A stretch of 5,032 nucleotides of DNA from Candidatus Pullichristensenella stercoripullorum (GTDB taxonomy: Bacteria; Bacillota; Clostridia; Christensenellales; Aristaeellaceae): positions 1 to 5,032 of the forward strand of contig DVGE01000046.1 in assembly GCA_018712885.1 (NCBI GenBank). Direction: 5' to 3'. Both the position numbers and the translations under genes were made by a program. This document shows, piece after piece, positions 1 through 5,032 of this stretch (positions are counted from its first letter, which is position 1; the number at the start of each line of letters is the position of its first letter). The notes below the pieces were generated by a model. That model was not told where the DNA came from. It did no database searches and was given only the letters and a program-made list of their open reading frames with translations.

Positions 1-82
1 ATACTGGCATCACGGCAGCGAGCACTGGAGGCGGGAGATCCGCGGGATCAGCATCTTCCTGCGCCGCTATCTGGAACCATGA
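1..82 (+). CDS. C-terminal end of an unidentified protein (partial, cut by the window edge)
   Basis: Reading from base 2, 26 codons run open to a TGA at 80-82. The peptide ends in WRREIRGISIFLRRYLEP, preceded by YWHHGSEH. The alternation of hydrophobic and charged residues looks like a real amphipathic C-terminal helix. All three forward frames are open here because the region is GC-rich, so open length alone proves nothing; this frame was chosen for its protein-like composition. A glycine and histidine followed by Trp and a closing I..FL..L helix vaguely resembles the ends of alpha/beta-hydrolase esterases, in which the catalytic His lies near the C-terminus. That is only a weak guess. The possible terminator at 161-190 would fit a gene ending here. 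Confidence 0.5.
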   Translation, partial: YWHHGSEHWRREIRGISIFLRRYLEP

Positions 83-160
83 GCAAGGAAACGCCGAAAA
101 CAGCCCGGCACGCAGATCGGGCCGAGCTCGCCGCTCTGGAGCGCCTGCGTCGTTGGGGAA

Positions 161-190
161 AGAGAGCCTGTCTGAAAAGATGGGCTCTTT
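161..190 (+). terminator. 13-bp hairpin with GAAA loop, possible terminator of the upstream gene
   Basis: The arms 161-173 (AGAGAGCCTGTCT) and 178-190 (AGATGGGCTCTTT) pair over 13 positions, three of them G-T wobbles, around a GAAA tetraloop. The 3' side runs into TTTCTC, which is a poor T-run, so termination may be weak. The hairpin lies about 80 bp after the stop of the left-edge gene and well before the operon promoter, which is where a terminator is expected. Confidence 0.45.
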
Positions 191-306
191 CTCGTCCGCT
201 TCGCAAAAACAGGCGCAAGCGGCCTTCTCTGCCTTCCGCTGAAAATACACACTCCCGCCTTGGATATTTCACCTGCCTTTCACAAAAAAACCACTGAAAA
301 TTGCAT

Positions 307-333
307 GATAATGCTGCGATGACGCGCTAGAAT
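307..333 (+). promoter_or_regulatory. Candidate operon promoter (-10 boxes)
   Basis: Two hexamers match TATAAT at five of six positions: GATAAT at 307-312 and TAGAAT at 328-333. Neither has a convincing -35 box at 16-18 bp. TTGCAT at 301-306 lies 21 bp before the second, which is too far. An A-rich stretch (about 281-300) lies upstream. Whichever is used, the inverted repeat at 331-356 would either overlap the -10 box or sit just past the start point, so a bound repressor would block transcription. The exact start is not settled by the sequence. Confidence 0.4.
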
Positions 334-356
334 ATTGTTTGCTTCCGAACAATATT
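331..356. promoter_or_regulatory. Perfect inverted repeat, probable MarR operator
   Basis: AATATTGTT (331-339) and AACAATATT (348-356) are exact reverse complements separated by eight bases. The repeat is AT-rich in GC-rich surroundings. It lies 42 bp before the MarR start codon and overlaps a candidate -10 box. MarR dimers typically bind palindromes of this size in their own promoters, so autoregulation of the operon is the simplest reading. No second copy was seen in front of either transporter gene, so the three genes are probably controlled together from this site. Confidence 0.75.
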
Positions 357-398
357 GCCGGAGGCTCGACCATTGGTGAAGGCGAAAGGGGGAGCTGC

Positions 399-824
399 GT
401 GGAAAAAGATTGCGGGGGATGGATCAGCGTGCTGTTCCACAAGCTCAGGAAGCGCGTCAACGCCGACGTGCAGGATCTCGGGCTTACGGGATTAAAGAGC
501 CGCGCGATCCACTACATACTCACCAAGAGCGCTGAGGGGCCCGTTTATCAGCGCGACGTGGAAGGCGTGTTCGGCGTGAGCCGTTCCACGGTCACGGGCA
601 TGTTGCAGCAGATGGAGCGGGACGGCCTCATCCGGCGCGAGAGCGTTCAAAGCGACGCGCGCCTGAAGAGCCTCATCCCCACGCAAAAGGCCATCGAACT
701 GGACGCTCAGGTCAACGCCTGCCTGCGTCAGGCCGATCAATGCCTGACCAAGGGCCTGTCCGACGCGCAGCTCGCGGCGTTCAAAGCGATCGCCGCGCAG
801 ATGTCCGCCAATCTGGACGAATGA
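399..824 (+). CDS. MarR-family transcriptional regulator
   Basis: This 141-residue protein has the usual length and layout of a MarR winged-helix repressor. Helices at about 8-45 and 96-141 would form the dimer interface. The DNA-binding part spans about 50-95: QRDVEGVFGVSRSTVTGMLQ gives the helix-turn-helix with its recognition helix, MERDGLIRRE leads into the wing, and the wing carries the family D-x-R signature (DAR, 86-88) followed by LKSLIPT. The GTG at 399 was chosen because a purine-rich AAAGGGGGAG stands four bases upstream. The only longer start, TTG at 339, would lie inside the operator and add a glycine-rich tail unlike the family. MarR proteins usually repress their own operon and release DNA when they bind small, often toxic, molecules. 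Here the regulated targets should be the two exporter genes that follow. The inducer is unknown. Cys5 and Cys116 are present, but nothing shows that they are redox sensors. Confidence 0.93.
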   Translation: MEKDCGGWISVLFHKLRKRVNADVQDLGLTGLKSRAIHYILTKSAEGPVYQRDVEGVFGVSRSTVTGMLQQMERDGLIRRESVQSDARLKSLIPTQKAIELDAQVNACLRQADQCLTKGLSDAQLAAFKAIAAQMSANLDE

Positions 825-857
825 GCGTTGCCGCCTGAGCCGATTTTCCGGTAAAGC

Positions 858-871
858 GCGCCGCGAGGCGC
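858..871 (+). other. Small GC-rich hairpin between the regulator and the first transporter gene
   Basis: GCGCC (858-862) and GGCGC (867-871) pair perfectly around a GCGA tetraloop of the stable GNRA type. No T-run follows, so it is not a terminator. It could stabilise or mark a processing point in the mRNA before the transporter genes. In DNA this GC-rich it could also be chance. Confidence 0.25.
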
Positions 872-883
872 ACCCCATTGATT

Positions 884-890
884 AAGGAGG
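884..890 (+). promoter_or_regulatory. Strong ribosome binding site of the first transporter gene
   Basis: AAGGAGG is a near-complete match to the 16S anti-Shine-Dalgarno sequence and lies ten bases before the ATG at 901. It fixes that start. It is stronger than the site of the regulator gene, which with the regulator's GTG start suggests that the transporter is made in larger amounts than its repressor. Confidence 0.85.
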
Positions 891-900
891 AAGGCACCCT

Positions 901-2646
901 ATGGTAAAGACCCTTGCTCGCAGCATCCGCGAGTTCAAGAAGCCGGCGATCCTCACGCCGCTGCTGGTCACGGTCGAGGTGATCCTGGAATGTATCATTC
1001 CCTTCACCATCGCCAATCTGGTCAACGAGATGCAGGCCGGTTGCGGCATGGACGTCATCGTCCGCTATGGCGTCCAGCTGATCGTCATGGCCGTTTTGTC
1101 GCTCGTGTTCGGCGTCGCCGCCGGCAACACCTGCGCCACGGCCTCCACGGGCTTTGCCCGCAACCTGCGGCAGGACATGTTCTACCGCATCCAGGATTAT
1201 TCCTTTGAGAACATCGACAAGTTCTCCGTCTCCAGCCTGGTGACGCGCATGACCACGGACATCTTCAACGTGCAGATGTCGTTTATGATGATCATCCGCG
1301 TGGCCATCCGCGGGCCTTTGATGCTGATCTTCTCCTTCATCATGGGCTTTGTCATGGGCGGACGGCTGGCGCTGATCTTCCTGGTGACCATCCCGCTTCT
1401 GACCTTTGGCCTCATCATGGTCATCCGCAAGGCCATGCCCATCTTCCGCCGCGTGTTCCGCAAGTACGACGCGCTCAACGATTCGGTGCAGGAGAACGTG
1501 CAGGCCATGCGCGTGGTCAAGAGCTACGTGCGCGAGGACTATGAAAAGCAGAAGTTCGCCGCCGCCGCGGAGGACGTGTGCAAGGACTTCACCCGCGCCG
1601 AGCGCATCATGGCCTTCAACAACCCGATGATGCAGTTCTGCGTCTACGCCGGCATGGTGTTCGTTTTGACCTTCGGCTCCTACGCGGTCATCAGCAGCCG
1701 CGGCATGGAAGTGGCCGTGGGCCAGATGTCCGGCATCGTCACCTACAGCTTCCAGATCCTCATGAGCTTGATGATGCTCTCGATGGTGTTCGTGATGATC
1801 ACCATGTCCATGGAGTCCATGGAGCGCATCGTCGAGGTGCTCAACGAAAAGAGCAACCTCGTCAGCCCCGAGAACGCCGTCACCGAGGTCAAGGACGGCT
1901 CCATCGACTTTGACGATGTGAGCTTCAAGTACTCCCAAAAGGCCGAGCGCATGGCGCTTGCGGACGTCGACCTGCACATACGCTCCGGCGAGGTCATCGG
2001 CATCCTCGGCGGCACGGGCTCGTCGAAGTCGACGCTCGTGCAGCTCATCCCCCGCCTCTACGACGTGACCGAGGGCAGCGTCAAAGTCGGCGGCGTGGAC
2101 GTGCGCAAGTACGACTTGGAAGCGCTGCGCAACAGCGTGGCCATGGTGCTGCAAAAAAACGTGCTCTTCTCCGGTACCATCAAGGACAACCTGCGCTGGG
2201 GCAACCCCAACGCCACGGATGAAGAAATGGTCGAAGCCTGCAAACTTGCGCAGGCGGACGAGTTCATCCAGCAGTTCCCGGACAAGTACGACACCTGGAT
2301 CGAGCAGGGCGGCGCCAACGTCTCCGGCGGCCAGAAGCAGCGCCTGTGCATCGCCCGCGCGCTTTTGAAAAAGCCGAAGATCCTCATCCTCGACGACTCC
2401 ACCAGCGCCGTGGACACGCGCACGGACGCGCTCATCCGCGAGGGCTTCCGCGAGTTCATCCCCGAGACGACCAAGATCATCATCGCCCAGCGCGTCGCCT
2501 CCGTGCAGGACGCCGACCGCATCGTGGTCATGGACGGCGGCCGCATCAGCGCCATTGGCACGCACGAGGAACTGCTCAAGAGCAGCGACATCTACCGCGA
2601 AGTCTATACGACCCAGAACAAGGCAGGTGATCAGGATGCAGAATAA
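901..2646 (+). CDS. ABC half-transporter (permease-ATPase fusion), degenerate-site subunit of a heterodimeric exporter
   Basis: The 581-residue protein has an exporter-type membrane domain with six predicted helices (about 16-41, 55-76, 130-152, 156-176, 243-264, 280-300), then an ATPase domain from about 333. Visible motifs are Walker A GGTGSSKST (370-378, Lys376), Q-loop Gln418, signature VSGGQ (474-478) and Walker B ILILDD. The residue after the Walker B Asp498 is Asp499, not the catalytic Glu, and the H-loop position is Gln530 (IAQR), not His. In Walker A the usual GSGKS reads GSSKS. These changes mark the catalytically weak subunit of heterodimeric type IV exporters such as BmrCD, LmrCD and TM287/288, the last glutamate and histidine being supplied by the partner. 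VSGGQ is intact and should complete the active site with the next gene product. Substrate is unknown; multidrug or peptide export is the usual role. The membrane part is unusually methionine-rich (about 287-307). The start is fixed by AAGGAGG at 884. Confidence 0.95.
   Translation: MVKTLARSIREFKKPAILTPLLVTVEVILECIIPFTIANLVNEMQAGCGMDVIVRYGVQLIVMAVLSLVFGVAAGNTCATASTGFARNLRQDMFYRIQDYSFENIDKFSVSSLVTRMTTDIFNVQMSFMMIIRVAIRGPLMLIFSFIMGFVMGGRLALIFLVTIPLLTFGLIMVIRKAMPIFRRVFRKYDALNDSVQENVQAMRVVKSYVREDYEKQKFAAAAEDVCKDFTRAERIMAFNNPMMQFCVYAGMVFVLTFGSYAVISSRGMEVAVGQMSGIVTYSFQILMSLMMLSMVFVMITMSMESMERIVEVLNEKSNLVSPENAVTEVKDGSIDFDDVSFKYSQKAERMALADVDLHIRSGEVIGILGGTGSSKSTLVQLIPRLYDVTEGSVKVGGVDVRKYDLEALRNSVAMVLQKNVLFSGTIKDNLRWGNPNATDEEMVEACKLAQADEFIQQFPDKYDTWIEQGGANVSGGQKQRLCIARALLKKPKILILDDSTSAVDTRTDALIREGFREFIPETTKIIIAQRVASVQDADRIVVMDGGRISAIGTHEELLKSSDIYREVYTTQNKAGDQDAE
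2625..2630 (+). promoter_or_regulatory. Ribosome binding site inside the preceding gene; sets the start of the second transporter gene
   Basis: AGGTGA lies five bases before the ATG at 2636, within the last codons of the upstream gene. It supports this ATG over the in-frame ATG at 2555, which would add 27 residues (beginning MARTRNCSRAAT) read out of frame from the conserved C-terminal ATPase region of the first subunit. Confidence 0.75.
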
Positions 2647-4573
2647 GGAAAAGGCCGCTTCCCAGCCGCGCAAGACCACGGCCCGCGGCCAGCGCGCGCC
2701 CAAGGGCGTTCTGCGCCGCCTGCTGCGCACGCTGTTCGAGTTCTACCCGGTGCTTCTGCCGGTGACGCTGGTGTGTATCCTCATCAACGCCATCGTCAGC
2801 GCTACGCCGGCCATCTTCATGCAAAACATCATCGCCATCGTCGACGATACCTACAAGAGCGGCGACTGGGCCTCCGTGTCCGGCAAGATCCTCAGTTTCG
2901 TGGCCATTCTGGTCACCATGTACGTCGTCAGCCTCATCGCCGGCTTCCTCTATACGCAGATGATGGCCATCATCACGCAGGGTTCCCTGAAGAAGATGCG
3001 TGAAAAGATGTTCGACCACATGCAGGATCTGCCCATCAAGTACTTCGACACCAACGGCCGCGGCGACATCATGAGCTATTACACCAACGACGTGGACACC
3101 CTGCGCCAGATGATCAGCCAGAGCCTGCCGCAGATGCTCATCTCCGGCGTGACGCTTCTGACCATCTTCTGCATCATGATGTACTACAGCGTCATCCTCG
3201 GCCTCATCGTGGTGGCGGGCGTGGTGTGCATGACCTTCGCGGCGCGCTACATCACCAGCCATTCCTCCAAGTACTTCCTGCGCCAGCAGGTGACGCTGGC
3301 CAAGGCCGAGGCCTTCATGGAAGAGATGATGACCGGCCAGAAAGTGGTCAAGGTCTTCTGCCATGAGGACGGGGCCAAGGAGGGCTTTGACAAGGTCAAC
3401 GGCGAGATCTTCTACAACGCCCGCAACGGCAACCGCTTCGCCAACGTGCTGATGCCGCTGCTGGGCAACATCGGCAACGTCATGTATGTGATCGTGGCGC
3501 TGGTCGGCGGCGCGCTGCTTTTGACGGACATCCCCAACATCAGCATCTCCGGCATGGCCTTTGGCATCAGCATCGTCGTGCCCTTCCTCAACATGACCAA
3601 ACAGTTCGCCGGCGCCATCGGCCAGGTGTCCAACCAGGTGAACATGGTCATCATGGGTCTGGCGGGCGCGCACCGTCTCTTCGCCCTGCTGGATGAACAG
3701 CCCGAGACGGACGAAGGCTACGTGACGCTGGTCAACGCCCGGGAGAACAAGGACGGCACCATCGAGGAATGCAGCGAGCGCACCGGCGTGTGGGCGTGGA
3801 AGCATCCCCATCACGATGGCACGCTGACCTATACCCGTCTCATGGGCGACGTGCGCTTCTTCGACGTCAACTTCGGCTATACGCCGGAAAAGACGGTGCT
3901 GCACAACATCTCCCTCTACGCCAAGCCCGGCCAGAAGCTGGCTTTCGTCGGCTCCACCGGCGCGGGCAAGACCACCATCACCAACCTCATCAACCGCTTC
4001 TACGACATCAACGATGGCAAGATCCGCTACGACGGCATCAACATCAACAAGATCAAGAAGGCCGATCTGCGCCACTCGCTGGGCATCGTGTTGCAGGATA
4101 CCAACCTCTTTACCGGCACGGTGATGGAGAACATCCGCTACGGCAAACTGGACGCCACGGACGACGAGTGCGTCGACGCGGCCAAGCTCGCCGGCGCGGA
4201 CGACTTCATCCGCCGCCTGCCCGAGGGCTACAACACCATGTTGCACGGCAACGGCGCCAACCTCAGCCAGGGCCAGCGGCAGCTGATCGCCATTGCCCGC
4301 GCCGCCGTAGCCGACCCGCCGGTGATGATCCTCGACGAGGCGACGAGTTCCATCGACACGCGCACCGAGGCCATCGTGCAGCGCGGCATGGACGCCCTGA
4401 TGCAGGGCCGCACCGTGTTCGTCATCGCCCACCGGCTTTCCACCGTGCGCAATTCCAATGCCATCATGGTGCTGGATCATGGCCGCATCATCGAGCGCGG
4501 CACGCATGAGGATTTGCTCAAACTGAAGGGCACCTATTATAAGCTCTATACCGGCGCCCTGGAACTGGATTAA
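2636..4573 (+). CDS. ABC half-transporter (permease-ATPase fusion), catalytic subunit of the heterodimeric exporter
   Basis: From the ATG at 2636 the protein has 645 residues. A basic N-terminal tail (1-33, rich in Lys and Arg) precedes six predicted membrane helices (about 37-61, 85-113, 163-183, 185-205, 275-297, 300-325). The ATPase domain starts near 404. Motifs are Walker A GSTGAGKTT (439-447, Lys445), Q-loop Gln487, signature LSQGQ (543-547, Gln replacing the first Gly of LSGGQ), Walker B MILDE with Asp567 and catalytic Glu568, and H-loop His599 (IAHRLS). The Walker A, Glu and His are all canonical, so this subunit should hydrolyse ATP together with VSGGQ of the first subunit, while its altered signature faces the degenerate site. 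A linker of about 50 residues (353-404) joins the two domains, roughly 30 longer than in the partner. The gene overlaps the partner by 11 bp, so translation is probably coupled, favouring equal amounts of the two subunits. It resembles the BmrD/YheH side of such pairs; substrate is unknown. Confidence 0.95.
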   Translation: MQNKEKAASQPRKTTARGQRAPKGVLRRLLRTLFEFYPVLLPVTLVCILINAIVSATPAIFMQNIIAIVDDTYKSGDWASVSGKILSFVAILVTMYVVSLIAGFLYTQMMAIITQGSLKKMREKMFDHMQDLPIKYFDTNGRGDIMSYYTNDVDTLRQMISQSLPQMLISGVTLLTIFCIMMYYSVILGLIVVAGVVCMTFAARYITSHSSKYFLRQQVTLAKAEAFMEEMMTGQKVVKVFCHEDGAKEGFDKVNGEIFYNARNGNRFANVLMPLLGNIGNVMYVIVALVGGALLLTDIPNISISGMAFGISIVVPFLNMTKQFAGAIGQVSNQVNMVIMGLAGAHRLFALLDEQPETDEGYVTLVNARENKDGTIEECSERTGVWAWKHPHHDGTLTYTRLMGDVRFFDVNFGYTPEKTVLHNISLYAKPGQKLAFVGSTGAGKTTITNLINRFYDINDGKIRYDGININKIKKADLRHSLGIVLQDTNLFTGTVMENIRYGKLDATDDECVDAAKLAGADDFIRRLPEGYNTMLHGNGANLSQGQRQLIAIARAAVADPPVMILDEATSSIDTRTEAIVQRGMDALMQGRTVFVIAHRLSTVRNSNAIMVLDHGRIIERGTHEDLLKLKGTYYKLYTGALELD

Positions 4574-4593
4574 CCGCCGCCGCTTATCCTTTG

Positions 4594-4609
4594 GAGACAG
4601 CATTGTCTC
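4594..4609 (+). other. Short hairpin just after the operon
   Basis: GAGACA (4594-4599) and TGTCTC (4604-4609) pair perfectly around the loop GCAT, starting 20 bp after the last stop codon. An A-run follows on the + strand, so on the - strand this reads as T-run then hairpin, not hairpin then T-run. It probably forms the first part of the 3' structure and may protect the transcript end; it is not a terminator by itself. Confidence 0.4.
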
Positions 4610-4664
4610 AAAAACGGGCCTCCCGTCGCAGAATGACCGCTGCGATGGGAGGCCGCAAGTTTTT
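4610..4664 (+). terminator. Rho-independent terminator of the marR-ABC-ABC operon
   Basis: Arms 4617-4631 (GGCCTCCCGTCGCAG) and 4640-4654 (CTGCGATGGGAGGCC) pair over 15 bp with one G-T wobble and an eight-base loop. The T-run 4660-4664 follows after five bases. The A-run at 4610-4614 can pair with that T-run, extending the stem beyond a small internal loop. An A-run on one side and a T-run on the other allows function in both directions, which suits the convergent gene to the right. It lies 36 bp after the last stop codon. Confidence 0.85.
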
Positions 4665-4665
4665 A

Positions 4666-4920
4666 TAGGGAGGCGGTAAGCGCCGAAGCGGTGAAAGCTC
4701 GGAGATTTGCCGATGTCAGTATGCAGTGGCAACGCGGCTGTACAAATGTCCCCTGCGACAGATTCCCCGGAGTGATTTCCCGCGGATAGCGGCGTTTTGA
4801 ATTCGGCGCGCTGAAAACACGCCCTGCCCCGCACACGGCGTGACGCGGCGATTTACACATTTTGCCTGCGCCGCATTTGTCCGTCCGCACAGCAAAGCCT
4901 GAGAATACCGTCGAGGGTGA
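4666..4920. other. Intergenic stretch with no recognisable gene
   Basis: Short open frames on the - strand here give Arg- and Cys-rich peptides with no recognisable domain, and no ribosome site fits their starts. GC content stays high except for small AT patches. I see no tRNA fold, repeat array or insertion-sequence end. GCGGCG near 4845 and CGCCGC near 4870 could form a loose six-bp stem, which I do not consider meaningful. Confidence 0.5.
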
Positions 4921-4943
4921 AAGCGCCATCCCGGCGGGCGCTT
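4921..4943 (-). terminator. Possible terminator of the right-edge - strand gene
   Basis: AAGCGCC (4921-4927) and GGCGCTT (4937-4943) pair perfectly around a nine-base loop. Read on the - strand, the hairpin starts 21 bases after the stop codon at 4965 and is followed by only a short TC stretch, so the T-run is poor. Position favours a terminator; strength is doubtful. Confidence 0.4.
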
Positions 4944-4964
4944 ACACGGCATTGCCCGACTTCG

Positions 4965-5032
4965 CTATTGCTTCATGATGGCCTGCATCAACCGGCTTTG
5001 CAGACGGCCTTTCATGTACGGGTCTACCTGCT
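4965..5032 (-). CDS. C-terminal end of an unidentified protein (partial, cut by the window edge)
   Basis: Reading the - strand into the window, 21 codons run to a TAG at 4967-4965. The peptide ends in VDPYMKGRLQSRLMQAIMKQ, an amphipathic, Lys/Arg-rich helix that looks like a genuine C-terminus. The other two frames give less protein-like sequence. The gene converges on the transporter operon, and a hairpin follows its stop. I do not recognise the family from so short a piece. Confidence 0.55.
   Translation of the reverse strand, partial: QVDPYMKGRLQSRLMQAIMKQ

Noticed and set aside
79..297. A 72-codon + strand open frame after the left-edge gene, with its ATG overlapping that gene's TGA.
   Set aside because: It has no ribosome site, runs through the hairpin at 161-190, is Arg/Lys/Ser-rich without a domain, and its frame is open upstream as well, as are the other frames in this GC-rich stretch.
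303..314. A small inverted repeat GCAT-GATA-ATGC at the candidate -10 box.
   Set aside because: Four-bp arms are expected by chance and the longer 9-bp palindrome nearby explains regulation better.
339..398. A longer regulator start at the TTG codon at 339.
   Set aside because: The start would lie inside the palindrome, has no ribosome site, and adds 20 residues not typical of MarR proteins; GTG at 399 has a purine-rich site at the right distance.
2555..2635. A start of the second transporter at the ATG at 2555.
   Set aside because: The extra residues are an out-of-frame reading of the first subunit's conserved end, and the ATG at 2636 has its own ribosome site.
781..2730. A 649-codon open frame on the - strand opposite the first transporter gene.
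   Set aside because: It mirrors a GC-rich gene: the peptide is swollen with His, Ala, Asp and Val repeats, has no domain, and lies opposite unmistakable ABC transporter motifs.
2576..4834. A 752-codon open frame on the - strand opposite the second transporter gene.
   Set aside because: Same cause: reverse complement of GC-ending codons gives a His/Ala/Asp/Val-rich peptide with no family resemblance, although its length is striking.
4663..4952. Two overlapping - strand open frames of 78-88 codons after the operon.
   Set aside because: Both peptides are Arg/Cys/Ala-rich with no recognisable motif or ribosome site, and one runs into the operon terminator.

Overview
The window is about 60% GC by eye. 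It holds one complete three-gene operon on the + strand: a MarR-family repressor followed by two ABC half-transporters. A probable gene tail lies at each edge. The MarR-ABC-ABC layout, strong AAGGAGG-type ribosome sites, compact spacing and the style of the two transporters point to a Bacillota bacterium, most likely a GC-rich member of the Clostridia such as a gut anaerobe. This assignment is inference; there is no rRNA or other taxonomic marker here.

Layout. Bases 1-82 look like the last 26 codons of a + strand gene that enters from the left, followed by a 13-bp hairpin (161-190) that may terminate it. Bases 191-330 hold no gene. A perfect 9-bp inverted repeat (331-356) overlaps a candidate -10 box and is the probable operator of the operon. 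The MarR gene (399-824, GTG start) follows. After a 76-bp gap with a strong ribosome site comes the first half-transporter (901-2646). The second (2636-4573) overlaps it by 11 bp and ends the operon. A two-hairpin structure with a T-run (4594-4664) is the likely operon terminator. Some 300 bp without a recognisable gene follow. The window ends in the last 21 codons of a - strand gene (4965-5032) that converges on the operon.

How the genes work together. The two half-transporters should form one heterodimeric exporter of the BmrCD/LmrCD/TM287-288 kind. The first subunit lacks the catalytic glutamate and the H-loop histidine, and the second carries them. The first supplies an intact signature motif (VSGGQ), while the second carries an altered one (LSQGQ). 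The pair therefore has one consensus ATP site and one degenerate site. The MarR protein probably represses the whole unit from the 331-356 repeat and is released by a ligand, plausibly a toxic compound that the pump exports. The substrate cannot be read from the sequence.

I found no mobile element, CRISPR array, tRNA or rRNA. I see no clearly new system: the operon type is well known. The most informative points are the operator, the asymmetric ATP sites, the long linker in the second subunit, and the two unidentified edge genes.
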